5,831 nucleotides of DNA from NCBI GenBank assembly GCA_003695725.1, contig RFHX01000288.1, forward strand, positions 1 to 5,831, in the 5' to 3' direction. This document shows positions 1 to 5,831 of the stretch, piece after piece (the stretch's first letter is position 1; each line of letters starts with the position of its first letter). Position numbers and translations under genes: made by a program. Under the pieces are notes generated by a model. That model saw only the letters and a list, made by a program, of their open reading frames with translations, did no database searches and was not told the DNA's origin. The DNA is from Candidatus Schekmanbacteria bacterium. GTDB lineage: Bacteria > Schekmanbacteria > GWA2-38-11 > J061.

Positions 1-54
1 CTCTATGCGAGCGCAATTTAGGATAAGCTGATATTCTGGCAATAGCTGTTTCAT
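1..54 (-). CDS. Start of a probable nucleotidyltransferase family protein, cut by the window edge
   Basis: A reading frame opens at ATG (54-52) and stays open to the window edge, giving 18 residues: MKQLLPEYQLILNCARIE. The pattern P-E-x-x-L-I-L-x-C-A-R resembles, from memory, the N-terminus of the 'uncharacterised nucleotidyltransferase' family (PF14907 type), which recurs in exopolysaccharide and PEP-CTERM/exosortase-type clusters. This is a match to a short pattern only; no catalytic motif is in view. The strand matches the three upstream genes, with a 259-base gap after the chain-length gene. There is no Shine-Dalgarno sequence before the ATG, but a perfect TATAAT sits where it would place the transcript start on the ATG itself. 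In-frame codons continue upstream to a TAA near 100, so a rarer upstream start cannot be excluded. Confidence 0.5.
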   Translation of the reverse strand, partial: MKQLLPEYQLILNCARIE

Positions 55-60
55 ATTACT

Positions 61-66
61 ATTATA
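61..66 (-). promoter_or_regulatory. -10 box (TATAAT) directly before the left-edge gene
   Basis: A perfect TATAAT reads on the minus strand six bases before the ATG at 54. With usual spacing, transcription would start on the A of that ATG, giving a leaderless message. No good -35 is seen: the hexamer at 17-base spacing, CTGGTA, matches TTGACA at only three positions. In such AT-rich DNA a chance match is quite possible. Confidence 0.35.
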
Positions 67-154
67 TTTTTTGATAAGAATATTACCAGTTTTTTAATTG
101 TTAAAAAAGGAGAGTCACTTGGCCATTTTCTAAAATATTCAGTTCGGATAAATG

Positions 155-182
155 CTTTATCAAGCCGAGACTTGATCAAAAG
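155..182. other. Hairpin in the gap after the chain-length gene
   Basis: CTTT plus ATCAAG (155-164) pair with CTTGAT plus AAAG (171-176 and 179-182), giving ten base pairs with a 2-base bulge (CA, 177-178) and a 6-base loop (165-170). Neither side has a T-run, so it is not a standard intrinsic terminator. It could be an RNA structure between the chain-length gene and the left-edge gene, or chance. Confidence 0.3.
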
Positions 183-313
183 GTGGAATTAACACTCAAA
201 TTTTTTATTGAGAATAGCGTAATGTGCTCTCTGCAGATTGTAAAATAGAGCTTCATTAAGAAATATAAAGTTTATTATTTTTACCTGATGATAATATGTT
301 TTGAATTAAGAAA

Positions 314-1522
314 TTACTGTTGTGTTCGAGATCGCTCAACATATTCAAGAAGAAAAGACATAAATACTCCAATAAATAGCGAACTAATCCCTGCAATCAA
401 TACCATAACTGTTCGCTTTGGTTTATATCTTCGTTCCGGAACTTTTGCTTCATCTATGATTACAAAATCTACTGATTCCTTGTTTTCATCGATTTTAGCT
501 ATTTCATGTTGTTGTGAGAGCAGTTCATAGATCTTTTCATATATCATCATATCTCGTTTTAGACGAATATATTGAAGTCCTGTGTCAGGGGCTTCTGTTA
601 GCGGTTGAAAAACTGAATCAGCGTCCTTCCCCTTGCCTGCAGTTTTATCCTTTATCCCAGATTCAATCTCATCTATCTGTTTTTTCAACTGGGAAATTTC
701 ATCTTTGAGCTTTAATACTTCAGGATTTTTTTCTGTAGCAAATTTTTTCATAACACCAAGTTCTATCTGTTTTGAAACGAGCTTTGCTTTCAATTCTGCA
801 AGGGCTTTAATCAGCGCCTCCGTTTGGGCATCGAGTGAAAGTACTTTTGAATTTTCCTGAAATTTTGCTAAACGTTCCTCTGCATCTTTCAATTTTGTTT
901 TGGTTTTATTCAATTCCTTTTCAATTTCAATTCTGTTCTTTTTTGCTACTGTAAATGTCTTTTCATTCAGCGCTTTTTGAAGTTCCTTTGTAAATTGATT
1001 TGCAATCTTTGCGCAAAGTTCAGGATCTTTATATGTTACTGTGATTGTTATTAAACCCGATTTAATATCTCTTGAAATAGAAATGATTTTATTCAATTTC
1101 TTAATAGTGTCTTCCATATATGGCTCTTCATCTTCCCATCTTTGCTCTTCTTCGTCCCATTCATCCTCGAAGAAAACCTTTTTTAATTCTAATGAATTTA
1201 TTACTGCTTCGGATACACTTCGACTTTTCAGTACATTATATATTTTGTTCAATGGATTGGAAGTTGCCGCTGACCCTAAAAAAGCTCCTGCAAAAGGAAT
1301 TGAACTCAGCTGTGCCGCAAGTCCTTGCGAAGCGGAGGAAGATACAGGCATTATTGTTGTTTGGGCGCGGTAGATTTTGGTCATAATTAAACTTACAATA
1401 GCTGTAAGTATAACAGAAGCAAAGAAAAGATTACGGATGAATTTCTTATGCTTTACGATTACGCGCCAATAATCCAGAAGATTGATTTCATCTTCTTCAT
1501 ATTGATTGTTTATTGTTTCCAT
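314..1522 (-). CDS. Wzz/GumC-type polysaccharide co-polymerase (chain-length determinant) without kinase domain
   Basis: This 402-residue inner-membrane protein belongs to the polysaccharide co-polymerases, which set chain length and bridge the polymerase to the outer-membrane exporter. The cytoplasmic N-terminus has the Wzz-domain signature D-E-I-N-L-L-D-Y-W-R (11-20). Transmembrane helix 1 spans about 30-48. The periplasmic part contains a Gly/Ala/Ser-rich stretch (61-88), a strongly acidic stretch (118-138), the conserved I-T-V-T-Y-K-D-P-E (160-168), and a long charged coiled coil (about 193-292). A GNVR-type region (about 312-366) ends in I-D-E-A-K-V-P-E and leads into transmembrane helix 2 (about 371-392). 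The protein stops ten residues later, so there is no C-terminal tyrosine kinase; any partner kinase would be a separate gene, and none is seen here. The ATG at 1522 has only a weak purine-rich sequence upstream. The gene follows the SDR gene by 40 bases. Family assignment is firm; the polymer is unknown. Confidence 0.93.
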   Translation of the reverse strand: METINNQYEEDEINLLDYWRVIVKHKKFIRNLFFASVILTAIVSLIMTKIYRAQTTIMPVSSSASQGLAAQLSSIPFAGAFLGSAATSNPLNKIYNVLKSRSVSEAVINSLELKKVFFEDEWDEEEQRWEDEEPYMEDTIKKLNKIISISRDIKSGLITITVTYKDPELCAKIANQFTKELQKALNEKTFTVAKKNRIEIEKELNKTKTKLKDAEERLAKFQENSKVLSLDAQTEALIKALAELKAKLVSKQIELGVMKKFATEKNPEVLKLKDEISQLKKQIDEIESGIKDKTAGKGKDADSVFQPLTEAPDTGLQYIRLKRDMMIYEKIYELLSQQHEIAKIDENKESVDFVIIDEAKVPERRYKPKRTVMVLIAGISSLFIGVFMSFLLEYVERSRTQQ

Positions 1523-1562
1523 TGCATTTAAAATTTTCTTCGAATTGCAGGATATAATCCCT

Positions 1563-2450
1563 TCAATCTTTTACATAGATCTTCAGATATTTTTCCAATG
1601 ATTCTTCCCAAGTGGGCATTTTATTCATATTTAAAACATTGAGCTTCATATTTACCATTGCTTCTGATCTCCCTCGTGGCGCGGGAAGTGGGAAATGTGC
1701 AGATGATACGGGAACTACTCTTTTTTTCTCTTTTAACCCCATCAACTCAATCAATTTACATGCATATTCATATCTCGTGCATTGCCCTTTGTTGGCGGAA
1801 TGATAGATGCCCGGACGTCCGTTTTTTACTATTCTTACGATTGATTCAGAAAGGTCAAAAGTGAAAGTAGGGCTTCCAACTTTATCATTGACAGCTTTTA
1901 TTTCATCATTTTTCTTCAAAAGTTCAATAATCTTTCTCGTAAATTTTTTATCAATGTCCCATCCGCCAACCATCCACCCCGCCCGAATGATGTAATGCTC
2001 TTCAACAAGTCTAATTACAGCTTTCTCTCCCTCGAGTTTGCTTCTGCCGTAAACATTGGAGGGATTGGGAAGGTCATATTCGGTATAGGGTTCAGGCGCA
2101 GTACCGTCAAAGATGGCAGAAGTGGAGATGTATATCATTGGAAGGTTTTTTTCGCGGCATACCATTGCAATGTTTTCTGTTGCAATATAGTTGCTTCTAT
2201 ATGAATGTTCAGGATCTTTTTCACAAAGGTCAACATCTGTTTCTGCGGCAAGATGAAAGACAATTTCGGGATTCTCTTTTTCTATAAACTCCTTTACTTC
2301 ATCGAAATTTCTGACATCGAGTTTCTCTATGGTACTTTCTCTTAAATTGATATCAGTCCTTATTACATCGTATCCATTTTTTTCAAGACAGGGACAAAGA
2401 TCAGAACCAAGCATCCCTGCGGCCCCTGTAACTAATGCTTTCTTAGACAA
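1563..2450 (-). CDS. RmlD-like NAD(P)-dependent sugar-nucleotide reductase (extended SDR family)
   Basis: This is a 295-residue cytoplasmic enzyme of the RmlD/RfbD group, whose classic member reduces dTDP-4-dehydrorhamnose to dTDP-L-rhamnose. Visible motifs are the Rossmann glycine motif T-G-A-A-G-M-L-G (8-15), an acidic residue ending beta-2 (Asp33, which tends to favour NADH over NADPH), H-L-A-A-E-T-D-V-D (66-74), the catalytic Thr110, the YxxxK pair Tyr134/Lys138, Trp159 after an Arg, and G-S-P-T-F-T (192-197), typical of the substrate-binding half. The length is normal for the family. The loop that usually reads S-T-D-Y-V-F-D-G reads S-T-S-A-I-F-D-G here, so substrate preference may differ. 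The start is TTG, with AGGAGG 11 bases upstream; no ATG fits the fold. It lies between the export gene and the chain-length gene, presumably on one transcript. No RmlA, RmlB or RmlC is in view, so dTDP-rhamnose synthesis is likely but not shown. Other NDP-sugar reductases are possible. Confidence 0.9.
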   Translation of the reverse strand: MSKKALVTGAAGMLGSDLCPCLEKNGYDVIRTDINLRESTIEKLDVRNFDEVKEFIEKENPEIVFHLAAETDVDLCEKDPEHSYRSNYIATENIAMVCREKNLPMIYISTSAIFDGTAPEPYTEYDLPNPSNVYGRSKLEGEKAVIRLVEEHYIIRAGWMVGGWDIDKKFTRKIIELLKKNDEIKAVNDKVGSPTFTFDLSESIVRIVKNGRPGIYHSANKGQCTRYEYACKLIELMGLKEKKRVVPVSSAHFPLPAPRGRSEAMVNMKLNVLNMNKMPTWEESLEKYLKIYVKD

Positions 2451-2461
2451 TGAATATTTAT

Positions 2462-2467
2462 CCTCCT
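2462..2467 (-). promoter_or_regulatory. Ribosome binding site of the RmlD-like gene
   Basis: A full AGGAGG stands 11 bases before the TTG start at 2450-2448, a slightly long spacing. It lies in the 26-base gap after the TAG stop of the export gene. There is no in-frame ATG upstream or near the start, so this strong site supports the TTG, which leaves the nucleotide-binding beta strand directly at the N-terminus. Confidence 0.75.
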
Positions 2468-2476
2468 ATGTTTATA

Positions 2477-5236
2477 CTATCTTAATATGGCTCCAAAAAC
2501 TATTCCCACTGTTGCCGCTACATTGGCAACTGTACGCGATATTGAGTCAGCCATCTTCAAGAAATCTACTTTTTCAAGCTTTGTTGGAACAACGATTGTG
2601 TCGCCCGGTTCAACTTTTATATTCATAAAACTTGGCGTAAACCAACCAAAAGAGTCAGGATTCCAGGAGCGTCCCTGCAAGCGAGATATTGTTGTCCCGT
2701 CTGCCCGAACGAGGTAGATTTCGCTTTTATTTGCTTTGTTTGTTGGACCGCCCACTTGGGCGAGATAATATGAAACAGTTTTCCCTTTTTGATAAAGTAT
2801 AGATTGGGGTGTATAGACCTCTCCTAACAATGAAACAGTTGAAGGATATTTTGGAATTTCAAGAGTATCTCCGTCTTCAAGCTCAAAATCATATGGAGAA
2901 TTTTCGAATTTATCGAGAGGTGCAAGTTTGACAACCATTCTCCCAATAACAGTTGCGGCTTTGAACTTTTTCACTAATTCTTTTTTATATTTTAGAGATT
3001 CTTCTTTTGCCCTTGCTTCTTCAGGAGACATAGTGGCATATTCAGCTATAATTGAAGATTGCAGAATATCCTTTTCGAGATTGGTTATGATTTCATCAAG
3101 GCGCGACCTGATTTGTTTTTCCACTGATTTTCTCGTAAATATTGCCCCTTTCAGATACGCTTTATCTGTATAACCACCAGCCCTTCTAAGAACTGAGCTG
3201 AGTTTTTCACCTTTTTTGAATATGTAATCCCCCGGAAACTTTACTTCGCCTTTGAGTGTTATTTTCATTCCTGCATTTTCCCATTCAGGTATGATTCTTA
3301 TGAATACGGTGTCATCAGGTTTCAAAAAGATGTTGTTTTTTTCATCTCCTGCCAATGCTTTCGCCAAATTGATGTAAATGCTTCTTTGAGTGATGACATC
3401 ATCTTTGATTTCCCTTCTGACAACTTCAGCATTGAGTTTATATGCGCTTCTCAGGATATTGCCTGCAAGATAGACGAGGTCTGCTACTCTCATTTTATCG
3501 ATATATTCATATTCACCGGGATATCTTACTTCACCATTGATAGTTACATTCTCTTTTTCTTTCATTTCATCTTTTGAGAAGATAGTAATCCTGTCAAGCG
3601 GCCGAAGCAGGAGATTTTCTTCTTCTGAACCTTCAAAAAGTTTTTTGATATTGAAAGAAAGCTGTTCTTCCTGATAGTCAGGCATTTTTAGGCGAACAAT
3701 TCTTGCATATTTGAGATAAGTTTCGGGCAGAAGGTCGTCGTAAGAAGTAACAATATCTTTGATTCGCATTCCTTCTTTGAGTTCATAACCACCGGGCCTT
3801 TTCACATTGCCTTCTAAATAGACTATATTCTCAATTTTGCTGTATATTGGATAAACTTTGACAAGGTCTCCATCTTGAACTGATATGTTTATTTCAGGCT
3901 TTTCTAATAGATCTTCTTTTTTGGAAATATTGACATCAAGAACAATTCTCTGTTTATGCGCTATGACGCGTTCAACCTGAACTCTTTTTGTCATTCCATA
4001 AGGAGAAATTCCACCGCAATATTGAAATAGCTCATAGAGTGTTATCTTATCTTCAAATTCATATATTGCAGGCCTTTTAACAAAACCTGCCACAGCAGCA
4101 GTCTTCTTAATTATTGGTACGAAAACAACATCGCCGGATTGAAGTTGTATATCTTGTGTTTTACTTCCGTTCAAAAGAAAATCATAGAGATCAAACTTGA
4201 ATGATTCGCTATTTCTGTTTATTCTTATATCGCGCAAACTACCATCTTTGGTGGGACCGCCGGCTGAGTAGAGGGCATTTAAAGCTGTTGATAAGGATGA
4301 TAGCGTATATGAGCCGGGATTTTTCACTTCTCCTACGACGAAAACCTTGATTGCCTTTAAGCGGTCCATTACAATATTCATTTTAAAGTCAGTATAGTAT
4401 TTAGAAAATTCCCGACGGAGATATTTTTCCATCTTTTCAAGAGTCATTCCCCAGACTTTTAAGCTTCCAATCTTCGGTATTGTGATTTCTCCATTTCTGT
4501 CAACCCTTACTGGATAGCTTGCATCAAATCTTCCCCAAATATTGATTGTAAATTCATCATCAGGGCCTATTACATAATCAGGGCCTGCGGGTACATTTGT
4601 TACTGGTGCAAAGGTGGAGATCTCTTCGTTGAAAAAGTCATAGCCGAATTGTCTCAAATCCTTTGTTACTTCTGCGGGTATTTTTTCTGCATAAAGCCGT
4701 TCTATTTTTGAGCGTGGTCCTTTTATCTTTTCTGGTGTGACTTCTCCAACAGGTCTTTCATATGCTTTTATTTTTCTTTGTCTTCTAAGAATATCTTCAA
4801 CTTTTGTTCTTATGGCAGGTGGAAATTTTTTTAATTGTTCTGCTTCCTTTTGAGGATCTACTTCTGGCTTTTTAAGCATCTTTTCAACTTGAATCCGATA
4901 TATTAATGGAATCTCTTCAAGCTCATCTTCAAGAGACCTCTCTTTTTGTATCTTTATTTCTTCCTCATATCTTCCTCTTTCTCCTTCATATCCTTTTCTT
5001 TCTTCATAAGGTACTTCGTAAATTTCTCTTTTGCCTGGAACGGCTGGTTTTCTATAGAGTTCTTTTTCCTTTTGTTGCCGCAGGAACATCTCAACTTTGG
5101 AGCGCTCTTCAGGTGTAAGTTTATCAAGCTCTTCGCGTGGGATTTTGTAGTTGAAGTTTTGTGCAGAAACTATGAACGATGAGGTCAAAGTAAATAAGAT
5201 GATGACTATAAAATATTTGAAAATTATCTTCTTCAA
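2477..5236 (-). CDS. Large polysaccharide export protein (OPX/Wza-like) with six SLBB domains
   Basis: This probably forms the outer-membrane or periplasmic exit route for an extracellular polysaccharide. From a TTG start it is 919 residues. A basic N-terminus and hydrophobic segment (about 2-24) end in V-S-A, giving likely cleavage after Ala25. No lipobox Cys is present, unlike the lipoprotein Wza. Residues 30-200 are highly charged and carry three copies of a helical repeat. A polysaccharide-export (PES) domain follows at about 218-293, opening with G-P-D-Y-V-I-G-P-D-D. Six SLBB repeats begin near residues 298, 381, 472, 565, 659 and 802, most with the pattern G-x-V-x-x-P-G-x-Y. A helical stretch (703-765) separates repeats 5 and 6. 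The last 20 residues form a hydrophobic helix that could sit in the outer membrane, as in Wza. A longer frame opens at an ATG at 5311, but that stretch lacks a ribosome site and contains the promoter. It is first in the operon, 26 bases before the SDR gene. The family is clear; the polysaccharide is unknown. Confidence 0.92.
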   Translation of the reverse strand: MKKIIFKYFIVIILFTLTSSFIVSAQNFNYKIPREELDKLTPEERSKVEMFLRQQKEKELYRKPAVPGKREIYEVPYEERKGYEGERGRYEEEIKIQKERSLEDELEEIPLIYRIQVEKMLKKPEVDPQKEAEQLKKFPPAIRTKVEDILRRQRKIKAYERPVGEVTPEKIKGPRSKIERLYAEKIPAEVTKDLRQFGYDFFNEEISTFAPVTNVPAGPDYVIGPDDEFTINIWGRFDASYPVRVDRNGEITIPKIGSLKVWGMTLEKMEKYLRREFSKYYTDFKMNIVMDRLKAIKVFVVGEVKNPGSYTLSSLSTALNALYSAGGPTKDGSLRDIRINRNSESFKFDLYDFLLNGSKTQDIQLQSGDVVFVPIIKKTAAVAGFVKRPAIYEFEDKITLYELFQYCGGISPYGMTKRVQVERVIAHKQRIVLDVNISKKEDLLEKPEINISVQDGDLVKVYPIYSKIENIVYLEGNVKRPGGYELKEGMRIKDIVTSYDDLLPETYLKYARIVRLKMPDYQEEQLSFNIKKLFEGSEEENLLLRPLDRITIFSKDEMKEKENVTINGEVRYPGEYEYIDKMRVADLVYLAGNILRSAYKLNAEVVRREIKDDVITQRSIYINLAKALAGDEKNNIFLKPDDTVFIRIIPEWENAGMKITLKGEVKFPGDYIFKKGEKLSSVLRRAGGYTDKAYLKGAIFTRKSVEKQIRSRLDEIITNLEKDILQSSIIAEYATMSPEEARAKEESLKYKKELVKKFKAATVIGRMVVKLAPLDKFENSPYDFELEDGDTLEIPKYPSTVSLLGEVYTPQSILYQKGKTVSYYLAQVGGPTNKANKSEIYLVRADGTTISRLQGRSWNPDSFGWFTPSFMNIKVEPGDTIVVPTKLEKVDFLKMADSISRTVANVAATVGIVFGAILR

Positions 5237-5244
5237 CTTGGTAT

Positions 5245-5249
5245 CTCCT
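5245..5249 (-). promoter_or_regulatory. Ribosome binding site that sets the TTG start of the export gene
   Basis: AGGAG lies 8 bases upstream of the TTG at 5236-5234. The ATG at 5311 has no comparable site. Starting at the TTG places a textbook signal peptide (Lys-Lys, hydrophobic core, V-S-A) at the very N-terminus. Confidence 0.8.
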
Positions 5250-5266
5250 AAAAAAATTAAGTTATC

Positions 5267-5296
5267 AATATATAGTTGTATGAGAAAGATTGTCAA
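5267..5296 (-). promoter_or_regulatory. Sigma-70-type promoter of the polysaccharide operon
   Basis: On the minus strand a perfect -35 TTGACA (5296-5291) is followed by an 18-base spacer and a -10 TATATT (5272-5267, five of six consensus positions). The predicted transcript start is near 5260, giving a leader of about 24 bases that includes the AGGAG ribosome site before the TTG start at 5236. The site is well placed to drive all three minus-strand genes. It lies inside the longer frame that begins at 5311, which argues against that start. The prediction comes from sequence only. Confidence 0.7.
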
Positions 5297-5596
5297 AAGA
5301 ATTTTTAGCATAATCGATGAATCTCATCCATTGGACAATTCTCTTTCATATTATCATTATTATATTCTATTTCAACATTTCATTTTTTGATTTTCTTAAT
5401 GAACTTTAATAATAAAGAAATATTGCCATAAATGTTTTTTATCTATCATACTTTCCTTTTTGAACTTTTCCTGCTTCTTATAATAATCAGATACTACTAA
5501 ACAGAGAGAATGAATTAACTGCTCAAAGTGGACAATGGCTGATGTGAGAAGAAATGATACAATTCAACTGACAGTGGCGGAATTTCTTAGCCCTCT

Positions 5597-5608
5597 ATGA
5601 TCGATCAT
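5597..5608. repeat. 12-bp perfect palindrome ATGATCGATCAT
   Basis: The sequence equals its own reverse complement and contains two overlapping-style GATC sites. It lies about 300 bases upstream of the operon promoter, too far for a simple repressor site there. A role is not shown. Confidence 0.4.
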
Positions 5609-5639
5609 TCGGCAGACTGAAGATGACTAAGTAAAAGAC

Positions 5640-5666
5640 AAAAAAAATTTGGGATTAAAAAAATCC
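5640..5666 (-). terminator. Weak intrinsic-terminator-like hairpin
   Basis: On the minus strand, GGATT and AATCC (5666-5662 and 5656-5652) can form a 5-bp stem around a T5 loop. They are followed by CAAA and then eight Ts (5647-5640). The stem is short and only two of its pairs are G-C, so efficiency would be low. It would end a minus-strand transcript entering from beyond the right edge, which conflicts with the rightward promoter at 5757; at most one may be real. Confidence 0.25.
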
Positions 5667-5756
5667 TATTGTTGCATTCTGGGTGTTTTTGCATTAATTT
5701 TAAATAAACTTTGTATATTTTTCCTATTATATTTTTGGGGAGGGAATCATTTAGTA

Positions 5757-5786
5757 TTGACAACATCTTTCTGATTTGTGTAGAAT
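5757..5786 (+). promoter_or_regulatory. Promoter-like site directed rightward out of the window
   Basis: On the plus strand a perfect TTGACA (5757-5762), an 18-base spacer and TAGAAT (5781-5786, five of six) form a strong sigma-70-type match. The predicted start is near 5793. No start codon or gene follows before the window ends, so it would serve a gene beyond 5831, divergent from the polysaccharide operon. Its spacer resembles that of the operon promoter. Confidence 0.5.
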
Positions 5787-5831
5787 TTTGTCATTAATTA
5801 TAATTATATCAACTAATAGAATATTTTTTTA

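Larger units (their letters stand above)
55..313. other. Gap between the chain-length gene and the left-edge gene
   Basis: These 259 bases show no gene. They contain the hairpin at 155-182, the TATAAT at 61-66, and an AT-only inverted repeat at 90-108. No good intrinsic terminator follows the chain-length gene, so read-through into the left-edge gene is possible. Confidence 0.5.
5297..5756. other. Upstream region with no recognised gene
   Basis: About 460 bases between the two strong promoter-like sites hold no reading frame with both a credible start and a recognisable protein. Contents are AT-rich sequence with runs of A and T, the short hairpin at 5640-5666, the palindrome at 5597-5608, and two micro-frames (17 codons on the minus strand at 5396-5449; 21 codons on the plus strand at 5535-5600), neither supported. 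The segment around 5520-5640 is visibly less AT-rich than its surroundings, which may mark a decayed gene or inserted fragment, but no family is recognised. Confidence 0.5.

Noticed and set aside
86-110. Inverted repeat TTTTTTAA-TTG-TTAAAAAA as a terminator
   Set aside because: The stem is made only of A-T pairs, and A and T runs form such repeats readily in AT-rich DNA.
195-212. Hairpin CTCAA/TTGAG after the co-polymerase gene as its terminator
   Set aside because: The stem is only 5 bp, the T-run lies in the loop rather than after the stem, and no T-run follows on the minus strand.
1041-1373. Plus-strand open frame opposite the co-polymerase gene
   Set aside because: It is antisense to a clear gene, Ser/Phe-rich as expected from reversed Lys/Glu codons, and has no protein-like motif. 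The other plus-strand frames inside the three genes were rejected for the same reason.
1523-1562. Possible frameshift at the end of the RmlD-like gene, since another frame stays open for about twelve codons
   Set aside because: The protein already has normal length and a typical end, and the extension shows no conserved feature.
5396-5449. Minus-strand 17-codon frame with an AGGA 4 bases before its ATG, upstream of the operon promoter
   Set aside because: The spacing is short, the peptide has no recognisable feature, it ends before the promoter, and no attenuator-like structure follows. A leader peptide is not supported.
5535-5600. Plus-strand 21-codon frame in a less AT-rich segment, possibly a transposase or integrase remnant
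   Set aside because: There is no ribosome site and no family match; no inverted terminal repeats or target duplication are seen nearby.
5795-5806. Palindrome TAATTATAATTA near the predicted start of the rightward promoter, as an operator
   Set aside because: It is made only of A and T in very AT-rich sequence, so chance is the simplest explanation.
1-5831. CRISPR array, tRNA, rRNA or insertion sequence
   Set aside because: No regularly spaced repeats, tRNA-like cloverleaf, rRNA sequence, transposase or paired terminal repeats were seen on either strand.

Overview
The window is an AT-rich piece of a bacterial chromosome (GC roughly in the mid-30s per cent by eye, not counted). It carries part of an extracellular or capsular polysaccharide export and assembly locus. 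All recognised genes lie on the minus strand and are read from right to left. An outer-membrane polysaccharide export (OPX) protein next to a polysaccharide co-polymerase (PCP) points to a diderm (Gram-negative-type) organism. The separate PCP without a kinase domain, and the very large multi-SLBB export protein, resemble loci of deltaproteobacterial, Nitrospirota or candidate-phylum lineages. The sequence alone does not fix the phylum.

Layout, in transcription order. About 595 bases (5237-5831) hold no convincing gene. They contain a strong sigma-70-type promoter for the operon (5267-5296), a second strong promoter-like site pointing out of the window to the right (5757-5786), a weak terminator-like hairpin and a 12-bp palindrome. 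Next come a 919-residue polysaccharide export protein with six SLBB repeats (5236-2477, TTG start), an RmlD-like sugar-nucleotide reductase of the extended SDR family (2450-1563, TTG start) and a Wzz/GumC-type PCP (1522-314). Gaps of 26 and 40 bases between these three suggest one transcript. At the left edge (54-1) the first 18 codons of a further minus-strand gene can be read. They resemble the start of the 'uncharacterised nucleotidyltransferase' family often found in exopolysaccharide clusters.

How the genes work together. The PCP in the inner membrane is expected to control chain length and to couple synthesis to export. The SLBB protein is expected to form or gate the outer-membrane and periplasmic exit channel. 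The SDR protein probably makes or modifies a deoxy-sugar nucleotide precursor. Glycosyltransferases, flippase, polymerase and the other sugar-nucleotide enzymes are not in the window.

No wholly new system is evident. The most unusual points are a threefold helical repeat in the N-terminal part of the export protein, a helical insertion between its fifth and sixth SLBB repeats, altered substrate-loop residues in the RmlD-like enzyme, a spacer motif shared by the two strong promoters, and a possible leaderless start for the left-edge gene.
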